Numbered from the stretch's first letter, positions 48,754 to 59,063 are shown. The stretch: 64,000 nt of DNA from Leisingera sp. ANG59 (GCF_013317235.1 NZ_WLCM01000006.1:128343-192342); one strand, 5' to 3'. Numbers and translations: made by a program. Notes: a model not told the origin generated them from the letters alone.

Positions 48754-49808
48754 GCATCGCCGCAATCAATGAGCAGCTGTTGCGTGCCATTGGCGTCGGA
48801 GTGGCTGTGGTGCGCGCCTCTGACCTGGGGTTTGTCTTTCATAATCAGCCATTTGCGGAGTGGTTCGGGACACCGGGCGAAAGCGCATCGCTGACCGACG
48901 CCATGGACGGGCTCAGCCTGGAGGACCTGAACGCACTTTGCGATGACGGATTGCGCTATTCCGCGGAGCTGAAGATCAAGCGCAAACGCCGCACTTTGGT
49001 CTTTGCCATCAACATCTCCCAGGCCAGCCACCGGAATGAGGCGCTGCTGGTGGTGGAATGCCAGAACATCACCCGTATCCGCGAACTGGAGAGCATGATC
49101 GACAGCTACTCCACCATGGTGGAGCGCAACACCCGCGAGCTGGAGCGTGAGAAGGAGCGGGTGGAGCGCCTGCTGCTCAACCTGATGCCGCGCTCCGTTT
49201 ACGAGGAGTTCAAGACTTTCGGCGTGGTCACCCCGCAGCTCTACCCCAAGGTGTCGGTGGTGATGCTGGATTTCGTGAACTTCACCGACTTCGCCTCCCG
49301 CACCGACCCGACCGTCACTCTGGGCGAATTGAACGACATCTTCACCGCCTTCGACCGCATCGTTGAGCAATACGGCTGCGAGCGGATCAAGACCATTGGC
49401 GACGCCTATCTCGCTGTATCGGGGATGCCGGAACCGGCGCCGGATCACGCCACTGCGGTGGCCCATTGCGCCACCCGATTCCTGCGCTATCTGGACCGGC
49501 GCAACCAGAGCCACCAGCACAAATGGGAGGCGCGGATCGGCCTTGGAACCGGCTCTGCCGTCGGGTCTGTGGTTGGTATCCAGAAGTACGTCTATGACGT
49601 CTTCGGACCGGCGGTGAATCTCGCCTCCCGCTTGCAGGTCTTTGCCAACCCGATGAAAATTGTCGCGCCAGAGGAAATGAAGGATGCCTTGTCAGAGGAA
49701 TTCCATGTCACCGACATCGGCCCGGAGGACATCAAGGGCATCGGTGAGGTGCATCTGGTCAATGTCGGCGATGAGTTGAGCGCACCGCAGCCGAGCAGCC
49801 GCTTTTAG
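48750..49808 (+). CDS. PAS-like/class III adenylate cyclase
   Basis: 352 aa. A PAS-like sensor lies about 5-110, a coiled-coil linker about 115-145, and a cyclase domain about 150-350. Metal Asp174 and Asp218; Lys214 and Asp283 are the adenine-specifying pair, so adenylate rather than guanylate cyclase is expected; Asn290 and Arg294 stabilise the transition state. The LLLNLMPRSVYEEF linker resembles that of soluble guanylate cyclases. It ends 11 bases before the convergent TetR gene. Coupled to the globin gene: an O2/NO to cAMP sensor is plausible but unproven. Confidence 0.9.
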   Translation: MSIAAINEQLLRAIGVGVAVVRASDLGFVFHNQPFAEWFGTPGESASLTDAMDGLSLEDLNALCDDGLRYSAELKIKRKRRTLVFAINISQASHRNEALLVVECQNITRIRELESMIDSYSTMVERNTRELEREKERVERLLLNLMPRSVYEEFKTFGVVTPQLYPKVSVVMLDFVNFTDFASRTDPTVTLGELNDIFTAFDRIVEQYGCERIKTIGDAYLAVSGMPEPAPDHATAVAHCATRFLRYLDRRNQSHQHKWEARIGLGTGSAVGSVVGIQKYVYDVFGPAVNLASRLQVFANPMKIVAPEEMKDALSEEFHVTDIGPEDIKGIGEVHLVNVGDELSAPQPSSRF

Positions 49809-49819
49809 GTGTCAGCCCG

Positions 49820-50437
49820 CTAGCTGTCCGGTTCAATCAGCCCCAAACCGCGCAGATAAATCCCGATCCCGCTTTCCAGCAGATCCTCCGGCGGGAACGG
49901 CGAGGCCGCACCGGGGGAATTGCGTGCATACAGCTCCACCACCCCGTGGCTCATCGCCAGCACATGCGCCGAGAACATCGAGGCGGGCGGGCGTTTCTCT
50001 GCCGGGATATGCTGGCTGAGGTCTGCCGCCGCGCGTTCCAGAATGGCGCGCGCCCGGGCGGCAGCATCTGACAGTTCGGGCGTGCGGTTCACCGAAATGC
50101 CGCTTTCGAACATGGCGATGTAATGGCCAGGGTGCTTGCGGGCAAAGGCCAGATAGGCCCGCCCCGTGGCCTCAAAAGCGGCCAGCGCCGAGGGCTGATA
50201 CTTGTCATAGGCATGCTGCATCAGATCGGCAAACATCACATAGCCCTGGCGGGAAGCTTCCGCGATCAGGTCCTCGCGGCCTTCGAAATGGCGGTAGACC
50301 GCCGCCGGGGTGACACCTGCCTGCTTCGCCGCTTCCGACAGGGTGAATCCGGTCGGCCCCTTGGCCTCGATCAGCTGCAGAGCGGCTTCGACCAGCGCCT
50401 GGCGCAAATTGCCGTGATGATAACCGCGTTTAGGCAT
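49820..50437 (-). CDS. TetR-family transcriptional regulator
   Basis: 205 aa from ATG 50437 ([16 protein letters not shown]); upstream starts overlap ppk2 with no homology. The DNA-binding region about 8-55 contains [25 protein letters not shown]. The C-terminal ligand domain has [14 protein letters not shown] and [13 protein letters not shown], as in the WHG-type TetR group. Its start lies within the end of ppk2 (8-base overlap), suggesting one transcript. Confidence 0.88.
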   Translation of the reverse strand: MPKRGYHHGNLRQALVEAALQLIEAKGPTGFTLSEAAKQAGVTPAAVYRHFEGREDLIAEASRQGYVMFADLMQHAYDKYQPSALAAFEATGRAYLAFARKHPGHYIAMFESGISVNRTPELSDAAARARAILERAAADLSQHIPAEKRPPASMFSAHVLAMSHGVVELYARNSPGAASPFPPEDLLESGIGIYLRGLGLIEPDS

Positions 50438-51299
50438 CCCAGATATCCGGGCCTCCGCAAATTGAACCGTCGGTCCTGCCGACTGCCATCGCATCTTTCT
50501 CGGCGTAATCAATGTTCATCAGCACCGAACGTATCGACTGCAGCCGCGCGCGCCTCTTGTCATCGGAGCGCACCACGGTCCAGGGGGCGTCTTCGCTGTG
50601 ACTGCGTTCGAAAGTTTCGGAAATCGCCGCGGTGTACTCGTGCCATTTCGCCAGGCCCTGAACATCAATCGGGCTCAGCTTCCAGTGCTTCAGCGGGTCG
50701 GATTCCCGCGCCATGAAGCGGCGCAACTGCTCTGCCCGGCCGACATTCAGCCACAGCTTGAACAATCTGATGCCGTCGTCCACCAGGGCCCGTTCAAAGC
50801 CGCTGACCTGGTGAAAGAACCGCTCGCGCTGCGCGTCGGTGCAAAAGCCGAACACCTTTTCGACCACCCCGCGGTTGTACCAGCTGCGGTCAAAGAAAAC
50901 GATTTCCCCGCCCGCGGGCAGGTGTTCGATGTAGCGCTGGAAATACCATTGGCTCTGCTCGGCCTCGGTGGGTTTTGGCAGCGCAACCACCCGGGCGCCG
51001 CGCGGGTTCAGGTTCTCGCGGAACCGCTTGATAGTGCCGCCCTTGCCGGCTGCATCTCGGCCTTCGAAGACTATGGCGATCCGCTGCCCCGTTGCCTTGA
51101 CCCAGGCCTGCAGCTTGACCAGTTCGATCTGCAGCGCCTTGATCTCTTTCTCATACTCTTTGCGGCTTATCCGCTCGGCATGCGGATAGGAGGGGTTCAG
51201 GATGCCATCCTTGCCGGCCTTCTCAATGGCCGTCCGGATGTCCTTCGGAGCGCCGCTTTCGAAATATGCGCTGATCGCGCCATCAAATGGCAGCTGCAT
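50430..51299 (-). CDS. ppk2: Polyphosphate kinase 2
   Basis: 289 aa from ATG 51299 with AGGAGGG upstream. Walker [17 protein letters not shown] near 75-90, Walker [19 protein letters not shown] near 135-152 with the Asp and lid, and [13 protein letters not shown] near 208. This is the short (class I) PPK2 fold, using polyphosphate to phosphorylate ADP or GDP. Followed by TetR within 8 bases, suggesting stress control. Confidence 0.92.
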   Translation of the reverse strand: MQLPFDGAISAYFESGAPKDIRTAIEKAGKDGILNPSYPHAERISRKEYEKEIKALQIELVKLQAWVKATGQRIAIVFEGRDAAGKGGTIKRFRENLNPRGARVVALPKPTEAEQSQWYFQRYIEHLPAGGEIVFFDRSWYNRGVVEKVFGFCTDAQRERFFHQVSGFERALVDDGIRLFKLWLNVGRAEQLRRFMARESDPLKHWKLSPIDVQGLAKWHEYTAAISETFERSHSEDAPWTVVRSDDKRRARLQSIRSVLMNIDYAEKDAMAVGRTDGSICGGPDIWDA

Positions 51300-51358
51300 G
51301 TAAAACCCTCCTGTCCTCAACCCCTTATATGGGAAGGAAGTATGGAATGTGAATCGCT

Positions 51359-52339
51359 TTAACGCAAATTTGCGCGGCCCGCTGCCCGGCGGACGACATC
51401 GGCGACATCTTCCGTGGCCACATGTTGCGGCATATGCCCGATCCCCTCCAGCAGGGTCAGCTTTGCGCTGTCCACAGTCTGCGCCAGCCCCTCGGCATGC
51501 AGCACGGGGCTGACAAGATCGTCGGCGCTGCCGTGGATCACCTCCAGCGGCACCGTGATGCCGCCATAGTGCCGGGAAAGCTCGGTCACTTCCTCCAGCA
51601 GGTTCGCCCGCTGCCGGGCATTGGCCCGCAGGGAGCCGCGCCGCAACGACAGGCCGGTGCCGAAGTGCTCTTCGTACCCCTCGGGCACCGCCTGCGGCGC
51701 GAAGATCTCCTGCAAGGAGCGGCTGACCACGAAATCAGGCACATAAGCTGCTAGTAGGGGCACCGCCACCATGCTGCCAAAGCGCGAGGAGGTCACACGG
51801 TAGAGCGGATCCAGCGGCGTGGTCCAAGGGTAGGCCACCCCGGATACCGAGACCAGGGCCGAGACGCTTCCGGGATGATCCACCGCCCAGGCCAGTGCCA
51901 CCGCGCCGCCGTAGCTTTGCCCCAGTACCACTGGTTTTTCCGCCCCCATCTGCGCCGCGGCCTGGCGCAGCAGGTCTGCCTGCTGGCGGATGGTGGCGCC
52001 GCTGCCGTTCAGCGGGCTGGAATAGCCCAGTCCCGGGCGGTCGAAGATCAGGATGCGGAACTCCTCCGCCAGCGCTGGCGCCAGGCGGAAAGTCATGTCG
52101 CGCGAATTGCCGCTGGAGCCGTGGAGCAGCACCAGATCCGGGGCGCTGCCCTTGGGCCGGCCCATCTCCACCACATGCACGCGGTGGGCCCCCACCACCA
52201 GAACCTGCCCCTGCGGCGGATGGCGGGCCTCAGCCGCGGCCTCGCGCCGGCCCGCTTGCCAGAGGGTGAGGGCAGCCCCTGCCGCGGCTGCAAGGCCCGC
52301 CCAGACCAGCATTCTAGCGGCCGATCTCATCCAGGTCAT
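51359..52339 (-). CDS. Membrane-anchored alpha/beta hydrolase
   Basis: 326 aa from ATG 52339; another in-frame ATG lies at 52363 inside metA. An N-terminal helix ([18 protein letters not shown]) probably anchors it. The fold begins [15 protein letters not shown], with [11 protein letters not shown] oxyanion site near 70, nucleophile Ser in [14 protein letters not shown] near 140 and the His in [10 protein letters not shown] near 305. Substrate unknown. Its start overlaps the end of metA, so the two may be coupled. Confidence 0.82.
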   Translation of the reverse strand: MTWMRSAARMLVWAGLAAAAGAALTLWQAGRREAAAEARHPPQGQVLVVGAHRVHVVEMGRPKGSAPDLVLLHGSSGNSRDMTFRLAPALAEEFRILIFDRPGLGYSSPLNGSGATIRQQADLLRQAAAQMGAEKPVVLGQSYGGAVALAWAVDHPGSVSALVSVSGVAYPWTTPLDPLYRVTSSRFGSMVAVPLLAAYVPDFVVSRSLQEIFAPQAVPEGYEEHFGTGLSLRRGSLRANARQRANLLEEVTELSRHYGGITVPLEVIHGSADDLVSPVLHAEGLAQTVDSAKLTLLEGIGHMPQHVATEDVADVVRRAAGRANLR

Positions 52340-53231
52340 ATGGTGTCGTCTGATAGATCTCATTGATCCAGTTGCCGTACAGAAGATGCGCGTGGCTGCG
52401 CCAGCGGTTCTGCGGCTGGCGGCTGGGATCGTTGTCCGGATAGTAGTTGCCCGGCACGTTGATCGGGGTGCCGTTTGCCACGTCGCGGTCGTATTCCTGC
52501 TTCAGCGTATCGCTGTCGTATTCGAAGTGATTGAAGATATAGAGCGCCCGGTGCGCCTTGTCTTCGATCAGGCAGGGGCCGACCTCGTCGCTGCCCAGCA
52601 GCGTCTTCAATCCTTCGGCAGCGTCGACCTCCGCCTGCTTCATCTCGGTCCAGCGGCTGACCGGAATCACGAAATCATCCGAGAACCCGCGCAGGTACGG
52701 CGAGGCCGGCTCCAGGTTCTGATGCCGGAAGCAGCCGAACGCCTTGTGGTCCAGCATGTGCTTCTTCACGCCATGGAAATGGTTGATCATCGCCATGCCG
52801 CCCCAGCAGACGCCAAAGGTCGAATGCACGTTGGTCTGGGTCCACTCGAAGACCTCCTGCATTTCGTCCCAATAGGTGACTTCCGGAAACTCCAGGTGCT
52901 CGATCGGCGCGCCGGTGATGATCAGCCCGTCGAACTTCTCGTGCTTCACTTCCTGGAAGGAGTGGTAGAACTCCTCCATGTGCTCAGCCGCGGTGTTCTT
53001 GGTCTGATGCTCGGTCATCCGGATCAGGCTCAGCTCAATCTGCAACGGCGTCGCCCCGATCAGCCGGGCAAACTGGTTTTCGGTCTGGATCTTCTTGGGC
53101 ATTAGATTGAGCAGCCCGATGCGCAAGGCCCGGATGTCCTGACGCGCCGCCTGATCCGGCGACATGACCATCACGCCTTCGTTCGTCAGAACGTCATAGG
53201 CGGGCAGGTCTGCGGGGATCTTGATGGGCAT
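52314..53231 (-). CDS. metA: Homoserine O-acetyltransferase (MetA-type)
   Basis: 305 aa. MetA fold with nucleophile Cys142 (FGVCWGG) and HFEYD near 235 with the His and Glu. Residue 111, in [15 protein letters not shown], is Glu; Glu111 marks acetyl-CoA use and Gly111 succinyl-CoA use in this family, so acetylation is predicted. First step from homoserine to methionine. The upstream gap is only 59 bases and shows no SAM riboswitch. Overlaps the hydrolase gene. Confidence 0.93.
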   Translation of the reverse strand: MPIKIPADLPAYDVLTNEGVMVMSPDQAARQDIRALRIGLLNLMPKKIQTENQFARLIGATPLQIELSLIRMTEHQTKNTAAEHMEEFYHSFQEVKHEKFDGLIITGAPIEHLEFPEVTYWDEMQEVFEWTQTNVHSTFGVCWGGMAMINHFHGVKKHMLDHKAFGCFRHQNLEPASPYLRGFSDDFVIPVSRWTEMKQAEVDAAEGLKTLLGSDEVGPCLIEDKAHRALYIFNHFEYDSDTLKQEYDRDVANGTPINVPGNYYPDNDPSRQPQNRWRSHAHLLYGNWINEIYQTTPYDLDEIGR

Positions 53232-53290
53232 GTCAGTATCCTGATTTGCGGAAAGTTGTGCGATATAGCGGAGGTTGTCAGATAAGCCGG

Positions 53291-54154
53291 TTAGCCGCGG
53301 GCCTCAAGGGCCGAGGTGATCAAATCCACGAAACCGGCCTCATCCTTGACGGCCGAAATCTGGTCGGCGGTTACGGTCACGCCCCAGTTGTCCGCCATCG
53401 CCTGATAGCGCGGCTGGCGGTGCGCCAGCGCCTGGGCATAGGTCCAGCGGATAAAGGCATCGGGGTCAACATCCGCTTCGGATACCCCGTTTTTGTCAAG
53501 ATACTCTTGCCAGACCCGGTTCAGGAACTCCGGCTGGTAGGACATCGGCTTGGGCGCCCGGTCAAAGCGGCGCACCAGCTCTGCGGTGTGCGCCTCGCTG
53601 CCCTTGATCCAGACCATCAGCGTGTGCTTGCTGAGCTCCGACAGGAGCTGGTCGTTCGGGTCGTTGGCCTCAACCCATTCACAGATCGACCCGCCGGTGT
53701 CGCAGATGAAATTCGGGTAGCCATAGAGCTGCTGCGCCCGGTCCGCGAAATACTCGGTGTCCAGCAGCGCGCGGATCTCGGCAACCCGGAACTGCTCCTG
53801 CCGCCGCTTGTATTCGGTAATCGGCAGCCCGCCCTTGGCGGTATCGCCGGGCTTGCCCAGATAGGCAGAGACCGGGCGCAGATTCTCAAACGTGATGTTG
53901 GAGCCGATGAAGATCGAATCCGTCAGCAGCAGCTCGCGCAGGAACGGCACTTTCATCGCCTCGGCCTTGGCATTGTCGGCGATGTATTCGCCCATGTAGC
54001 GGGTGCCGATGCGGTAATCGATGGAATAGTGGAACCAGCTGCCGGCCCCGCGCAGGACGTTGCTGACATAGGTTTTGCCAAGCCCGGACATGCCAAAGAA
54101 CAGCACCCGTTTGCTGGGGGCGTCGCGCCAGTCCTGTGCGGAAGAGTAAAGCAT
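53291..54154 (-). CDS. P-loop ATPase of unknown function
   Basis: 287 aa. Walker [17 protein letters not shown] near 19-34. The next region has [19 protein letters not shown] near 40-58, then [13 protein letters not shown] near 150. I recognise only a nucleotide-binding kinase-like fold. It is 59 bases before metA on the same strand. A nucleoside or small-molecule kinase is possible, but substrate residues are not recognisable. Confidence 0.65.
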   Translation of the reverse strand: MLYSSAQDWRDAPSKRVLFFGMSGLGKTYVSNVLRGAGSWFHYSIDYRIGTRYMGEYIADNAKAEAMKVPFLRELLLTDSIFIGSNITFENLRPVSAYLGKPGDTAKGGLPITEYKRRQEQFRVAEIRALLDTEYFADRAQQLYGYPNFICDTGGSICEWVEANDPNDQLLSELSKHTLMVWIKGSEAHTAELVRRFDRAPKPMSYQPEFLNRVWQEYLDKNGVSEADVDPDAFIRWTYAQALAHRQPRYQAMADNWGVTVTADQISAVKDEAGFVDLITSALEARG

Positions 54155-54210
54155 GGAAGTTCCAAGTCCCTGAAGGTTTCAGGCCTTGCTAATCGTCTGC
54201 GCGGGCTGGG

Positions 54211-55125
54211 TCAATTCCGTGCGCGCTTGCGCCGCAAGCTGGGCTTGCCGTTCAGGACCGCCAGCCCAGCCGCCAGCAGGGCAAAGCCTGCATAGGCCTG
54301 CGGCTTCAGCGCTTCGCCCAGCACCCATGCGCCCAGCACGATGGCGACCGGCGGGATGATCAGCGTGACCAGCATCAGATTGCCGCTGCCCGCCAGCCCC
54401 AGCACCCGGTAATACAGCAGATAGGCCCCGGCCGTGGCAATCAGCGAGAAATAGGCGATGGAGATCCAGGTGCCAGTCTCCAGCGCCAGCGCAGGCGCGC
54501 CGTCAATCAGCAGCGCGGCCGGCACCAGGCACAGGGTGGAGCCGCTCAGCATCCCCGCCGCCGCCACCTGCGGCGCCAGGCCGGACAGTTTCAGCCGCGC
54601 CCAGGCGCTGGCAAAGGCATAGGAAACCGTGCCCGCCAGAACCGCCAGCTGCGCGGTGCTGCGGATGTCGAAATTGGCAAATTGCTCCAGCCCGATGGCC
54701 GTCGCCACGCCCAGGAAACCAAACCCCACTCCCAGCGCCTTGCGCGCCGTCAGCCGCTCGTCAGCGAACACCAGGGCCGCCACGATCACCCCGAAAATCG
54801 CCGTCGCCGCATTCAGGATCGAGGTCAGCCCGGTTTCGATATGCAGCTGCCCCCAGGCCATCAGCCCGAAGGGAATCACGTTGTTCAAAAGCCCCATCAC
54901 CAGAAAGGCGCCCCAGACCCGCGGCTCCTTGGGCACCGGCAGCCGCATCAGCAGCACAACGGCCCACAGGAACAGCGCCGCCCAGCCGCAGCGGTGCAGC
55001 ACCAGGGTGACAACCGGGATTTCATCCAGGGCGATGCGGATCGACAGGAACGATCCGCCCCAGATCACGCCGAGCAGGATCAGCTCGGCCCAGGCGCGGG
55101 GGGATATGGATTTCTGCGGGCTCAT
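54211..55125 (-). CDS. EamA/DMT-family permease
   Basis: 304 aa from ATG 55125. Ten hydrophobic helices in two EamA repeats; first has LLGVIWGGSFLSIRIAL near 15-31, second begins near 150. C-terminal KPSLRRKRARN is basic. It likely exports a small metabolite. A separate EamA gene lies about 1.3 kb away (56453), but the two are not close enough in sequence to suggest recent duplication. Confidence 0.88.
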   Translation of the reverse strand: MSPQKSISPRAWAELILLGVIWGGSFLSIRIALDEIPVVTLVLHRCGWAALFLWAVVLLMRLPVPKEPRVWGAFLVMGLLNNVIPFGLMAWGQLHIETGLTSILNAATAIFGVIVAALVFADERLTARKALGVGFGFLGVATAIGLEQFANFDIRSTAQLAVLAGTVSYAFASAWARLKLSGLAPQVAAAGMLSGSTLCLVPAALLIDGAPALALETGTWISIAYFSLIATAGAYLLYYRVLGLAGSGNLMLVTLIIPPVAIVLGAWVLGEALKPQAYAGFALLAAGLAVLNGKPSLRRKRARN

Positions 55126-55184
55126 GCCCGCCAAGTAGCGCGCGGGCGGGCGTCGAGCGACCCGTTTCTTGCGGCAAAAGAAAA

Positions 55185-55206
55185 CCCCGCCCGGAAAGGG
55201 GCGGGG
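55185..55206 (-). terminator. Terminator of the FadL-like gene
   Basis: CCCCGCCC / GGGCGGGG stem and a 6-base loop, 24 bases beyond the stop, with TTTTCTTTT on the minus strand. Confidence 0.88.
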
Positions 55207-55230
55207 CAATCTGTCCGGCTGGCGCCTGGA

Positions 55231-56349
55231 TCAGAAGTGGAAGCCGACCTTCAGGCCGAAGCTGACCGCGTCGTTGTCCTGAAAGTTTGTGACCGGGTTG
55301 CCGCCAGGGGAGGCCACCGCATCGCCCAGCTGGGTGTAACGGACACCGGCAGAGACGGTCATGTTGTCCTGCTTGTACTGCACGCCGACGCGGATTGCCT
55401 CATAGCCGTGGGTCGGCGCCAGCGGCGAGACCAGGTTGTCGCCGTCCGAATCCGAATAGATCAGCGCCACCGAACCGGACCATTTCTCGTTGAAGGCGCG
55501 GCCGACACCCAGCGTGTAGGTCACCGAGTCGTCCAGGTCGATCAGGTCGCGGCCAAAGATCCCGGGAACCAGATTGGTCACGCTGTGCTCTGCCCAGCGG
55601 ATGCCGCCGAACAGCAGCGTGTCCTGCGCGATGCCGGTTTGGAAGTCCAGGTTCACGGACTGCGGCGTTTTGGTCTTGGTCGAAGACGTGCCGTTCGCCG
55701 CCGGGAAGCCGGCAAAGGTTTCCGTCAGGTCGAAATCATGCTCGATCTCAGAGCTGTAGGTCAGTGCCACGCGCAATGCGATGTCGGGGATCTCATAGGC
55801 GACACCGGCCACCCAGCCGAATGCGCCATCCTTGGCGACTTTAACATTGTAGGTGCCGCCGGGAATGGCTGCAGTGTATGCGCCGCCGGCAAGATTGATC
55901 TCACCGTCAATTTCCTGGTAGCGCAGGCCGCCGTGAACACTGAAGCGCTCATTGAACTTGTAGCGCAGCAGGGCAGTGATCGCGTTCGAATCCGCCTGTG
56001 CGGTTGTGCCGCCAAGCAGCAGGGAGCCGGTGGTCGGATAATTCACATCCACCCCCCAGGGCTGATCGAAGATCAGGGCGAACGACAGCTGTTCGTTGAT
56101 GTCGCGCTTGTAGCCGGCGCCGAACATGTTGAAACGCTCACCGACATCGCCGGTGGCAGAGCCTAAGGGGTTCAGGGACGTGCGGTCATTGCCCGACAGG
56201 TCTACCGAGGTTGTGGCGAACGAGAACTCGGCATAGTTGCCTTCTTCGAAGATGATCCCGATCGGCTGGCCGGTGCGGTCCAGACCGCTTGCCATGGCAG
56301 AGCCGGATACCAGCGCAAAAGCCGCCGTAGTTGCAAGATAGCGTTTCAT
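55231..56349 (-). CDS. FadL/OmpP1-family outer membrane channel
   Basis: 372 aa. Signal peptide cleaved near SAMA-SGLD. The mature part alternates short beta strands; NMFGAGYKRDINEQLSFALIFDQPWGVDVNYP near 95-125 and FSVHGGLRYQEIDGEINL match the FadL pattern, and it ends in a beta strand with a terminal Phe (SFGLKVGFHF). It allows passage of hydrophobic compounds such as fatty acids or hydrocarbons. No operon partner. Confidence 0.85.
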   Translation of the reverse strand: MKRYLATTAAFALVSGSAMASGLDRTGQPIGIIFEEGNYAEFSFATTSVDLSGNDRTSLNPLGSATGDVGERFNMFGAGYKRDINEQLSFALIFDQPWGVDVNYPTTGSLLLGGTTAQADSNAITALLRYKFNERFSVHGGLRYQEIDGEINLAGGAYTAAIPGGTYNVKVAKDGAFGWVAGVAYEIPDIALRVALTYSSEIEHDFDLTETFAGFPAANGTSSTKTKTPQSVNLDFQTGIAQDTLLFGGIRWAEHSVTNLVPGIFGRDLIDLDDSVTYTLGVGRAFNEKWSGSVALIYSDSDGDNLVSPLAPTHGYEAIRVGVQYKQDNMTVSAGVRYTQLGDAVASPGGNPVTNFQDNDAVSFGLKVGFHF

Positions 56350-56452
56350 TGTTCCTCCCTCATTTGCGGCCGTGGTGAGCCGCTTTACGCGAACGTAATC
56401 GGGCGGATTTCAGCAAATCAACATTAACCGCGCGGCAACTAGGCGGTTTCAG

Positions 56453-57337
56453 TCAGCTCTGAGGGGTTCTGTGGGGCTGTCTTGCAACTATGTTGAGGTA
56501 ATTCGCAAAGCAAATGATAGCGGCTCCGCCCAACACCCAGGCATCCAGCGCCTCACCATAGATCACCATGCCCAGGATGGCGATGGCGGGCAGGCGGGCG
56601 AAATCCACCGGCACCACCACGCTGGCGGGCGCCAGCGACAGGGCGGTGGTCAGGCAGAAATGCGCAGTCAGCCCGGCAATGCCGATCAGCACCAGCCAGG
56701 GCAGGGTGGTTGCATCCGGCAGCGCCATGTCGCCGTCCCATCCCGCCGCCAGCAGCCCCATCGCCAGCTGCATGGACGTCAGCCAGAACAGGATCGACGC
56801 GGTGTGTTCATACCGGGTCAGCCGTTTGGTCAGAATCGCGGTGAGTGCAAAGAAAATGGCGCAGCTGGCCGCCGCGGCCAGGCCAATATTCAGCGTGTCC
56901 GGGCTGGGCCGCGCCACGATCAGAATGCCGCTGAAGCCAAGTGCAGCCGCCAGCATCCGTCGCCGGGTCAGCGCCTCGCCCAGAAGCAGCGGCGACAGGA
57001 TGATCACCCACAAGGGCGAGGTGAACTCCAGCGCGAAGACCTGGGCAAGCGGAATCAGCGTCACTGCCAGGAACCACAGGTTTTGCCCGGTGAAGTGGAA
57101 GGTATTGCGCAGCAGATGCACCCCCAGCCGCTGCCGCCGGACCTGATGCCAGCGGCCCGCGGCGGTCAGGATGGCAACCACGATCACCACCCCCACCAGG
57201 CTGCGGTAGGCCATGATCTCGAAGGTATCCAGCGTCAGCCCGGCCTCGCGCCCGGCAATCGCCATTGCGGAGAAGGAGACAATGGCCCCAACCATCCACA
57301 GCGCTGCCAGTCCCGCGCGTGTCTCGCCCTGTGTCAT
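56453..57337 (-). CDS. EamA/DMT-family permease
   Basis: 294 aa. Ten hydrophobic helices with two EamA repeats: ALWMVGAIVSFSAMAIAGREAG near 10-31, LAQVFALEFTSPLWVIILSPLLLGE near 95-119, and the second-half ASVVVPVDFARLPAIAILGMVIYGE near 235. Substrate unknown. Monocistronic. Confidence 0.88.
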   Translation of the reverse strand: MTQGETRAGLAALWMVGAIVSFSAMAIAGREAGLTLDTFEIMAYRSLVGVVIVVAILTAAGRWHQVRRQRLGVHLLRNTFHFTGQNLWFLAVTLIPLAQVFALEFTSPLWVIILSPLLLGEALTRRRMLAAALGFSGILIVARPSPDTLNIGLAAAASCAIFFALTAILTKRLTRYEHTASILFWLTSMQLAMGLLAAGWDGDMALPDATTLPWLVLIGIAGLTAHFCLTTALSLAPASVVVPVDFARLPAIAILGMVIYGEALDAWVLGGAAIICFANYLNIVARQPHRTPQS

Positions 57338-57436
57338 GCCTGCCCCCCGCTCTTCTGGTGAGAGAAGAGGCGGATTTTCCCATCGGGGTCAAGCAGAACG
57401 CGGCGGGGCGGTCAAAAGGCGGGCCGCCCGCAAGTC

Positions 57437-58945
57437 TCAGGCCGCAGCGCGGCCCATTGCCTGCGCATCCAGCGTGCGCCCAGACTTGATGTAGGTGGCT
57501 GCCGCTGCCACCGGGTCGAAGTTCAGCCGGTTCAGCAGCGTTCTGATCTCGGCCGTCAGTTCCCCGGCCGCATCAGCCGGGTTGCTGGTCGCATTCTTCT
57601 TCTCCGGCAGCACCACTGGGCCGCTATGCCCCAGGTCCGCCAGCAGCTTGGCGGCGCCGTTCGGTGTTGTCGCCTCCTCAAGGCGGGCAGTGACAAAGTT
57701 TATCTTTTGGCCGTACCTCAGCAGGTAATAGGCATAGCGTGCCTCCATCTCCAGCGCGTACCAGATCGCCCAGCCGATCTGGCCCAGTTTCAGGAAGTTA
57801 GCAGGATTGACGATGACGTTGCCGTAGCTCACGTCGAGGTACCACTGCCAAACTACTGTCAAATTGGTGAAATCACCGCGCCCCGCGTAGCTTGCGCATT
57901 GCTTGGCCAGATCACGGCGGAGGATGATCACGGTGGTCCGGTCGCAGATGCTGCTGTCCGCCAGTGCCTCGATCAGCCCGCATTTGCCCAAGGCGTGATT
58001 GGACTCACCATAAGGGGCCTCCAGAGAGTCCAGTTTCCTGTTCCAGAAGTCCCGCAACTTCGGCGTCATACCGCGGGTGTTGAATGTGCGCATGTGGCCG
58101 ATTTCGGGCATTGCTGAACCAAAATCCTCGACCGCCATGGGCTCGTGCACAGAGTTGATTTCCAGGTTGTCCTTCAGGAGCTGCGCCAGCCAGGCGGTGC
58201 CGGTACGCCCGGCTGACAGGGCGAAGATAAAGTCGCTTGTACGGGGTTTTTCCGGTATGGCGGCAGCCGCCGCTGGAGCGCCCGGGCGCGTATAGCCGAA
58301 CTTGCGGATCTCAGCGGCGCATTTCTTTGCCACAATGTCTGCGGCGTCAGGATGCCGTGCAAAGAGCGTGGCGGGATCCGTGCCGGATTTCGGGCGGAAC
58401 GCCCCTTTGGCCCTCAGGCTGGAAAACCGCTCCCACAGCCCGTCGATGCCCAGTGCGGCGACATCTTCTTCCAGGTGTTCGTAACGCAGGAAAACATCCG
58501 GGGCAGAGGGGCCCTCCAGTGGTGCAATCCGGGTGTTTTCAGTCAGCATGCCGGGGAATCGTTGCACGAACTGTCCGAAGGGAATCCCGGCGGCATCAGC
58601 TTTTTCCCAGTAATAGCGGGAGATTATGGCGTCAAAGGGATCGCGCCAGATTGTGACCTTCGTATAGCTGTCCCAGATATCCTGCGGGATCAGTTTCCGG
58701 GCCTCTGCGGCGGGGATGTGGTTGTAGAAACCGGCACTTGTTTCGGAGCCGTCCGGCCAGACCTGGCGCTGATGGTTCTGCGCACCAGGATAGCCCAATT
58801 CTGCACGGTTTTTTTCGTCATCGGGAGAGATCGGAGTGATGATGCTTGTGCCGTCGCAAAAGCTGGACAAGGCAATTTCAAACGACGTGCCACCAACCTT
58901 CTTGGTCTTGATAAAGATGAGTTTCAGCGGGTGGCAAATGATCAT
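57437..58945 (-). CDS. Tandem sulfotransferase-fold protein
   Basis: 502 aa with two PAPS-dependent sulfotransferase-like domains. Domain 1 (about 1-225): 5'-phosphate loop in LIFIKTKKVGGTSFEIAL near 9-26 and the 3'-phosphate site in TIWRDPFDAIISRYYW near 97-112. Domain 2 (about 240-490): DFIFALSAGRTGTAWLAQLL near 237-256, VHEPMAVEDFG, and VIILRRDLAKQCASY near 345-360. Both loops look intact. It may sulfate a polysaccharide or small molecule; no glycan genes lie nearby. Isolated, with unrelated neighbours. Confidence 0.8.
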   Translation of the reverse strand: MIICHPLKLIFIKTKKVGGTSFEIALSSFCDGTSIITPISPDDEKNRAELGYPGAQNHQRQVWPDGSETSAGFYNHIPAAEARKLIPQDIWDSYTKVTIWRDPFDAIISRYYWEKADAAGIPFGQFVQRFPGMLTENTRIAPLEGPSAPDVFLRYEHLEEDVAALGIDGLWERFSSLRAKGAFRPKSGTDPATLFARHPDAADIVAKKCAAEIRKFGYTRPGAPAAAAAIPEKPRTSDFIFALSAGRTGTAWLAQLLKDNLEINSVHEPMAVEDFGSAMPEIGHMRTFNTRGMTPKLRDFWNRKLDSLEAPYGESNHALGKCGLIEALADSSICDRTTVIILRRDLAKQCASYAGRGDFTNLTVVWQWYLDVSYGNVIVNPANFLKLGQIGWAIWYALEMEARYAYYLLRYGQKINFVTARLEEATTPNGAAKLLADLGHSGPVVLPEKKNATSNPADAAGELTAEIRTLLNRLNFDPVAAAATYIKSGRTLDAQAMGRAAA

Positions 58946-59027
58946 GGGATTCTCCTGACCTGAAGTGTTTTGGGCAATATTCCAAAGACACCTGTCAGAG
59001 AGGTTAATCCGCTGCCGAAAAGAAAAA

Positions 59028-59048
59028 CCCCGGCCAAACTGGCCGGGG
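59028..59048 (-). terminator. guaA terminator
   Basis: CCCCGGCC / GGCCGGGG stem with a 5-base loop and TTTTTCTTTT on the minus strand, 15 bases past the guaA stop. Confidence 0.9.
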
Positions 59049-59063
59049 CTCTGTGAAATCAGA

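Noticed and set aside
53232..53290. SAM-II riboswitch ahead of metA
   Set aside because: Alphaproteobacterial metA genes often have one, but the 59-base gap shows no matching pseudoknot elements.
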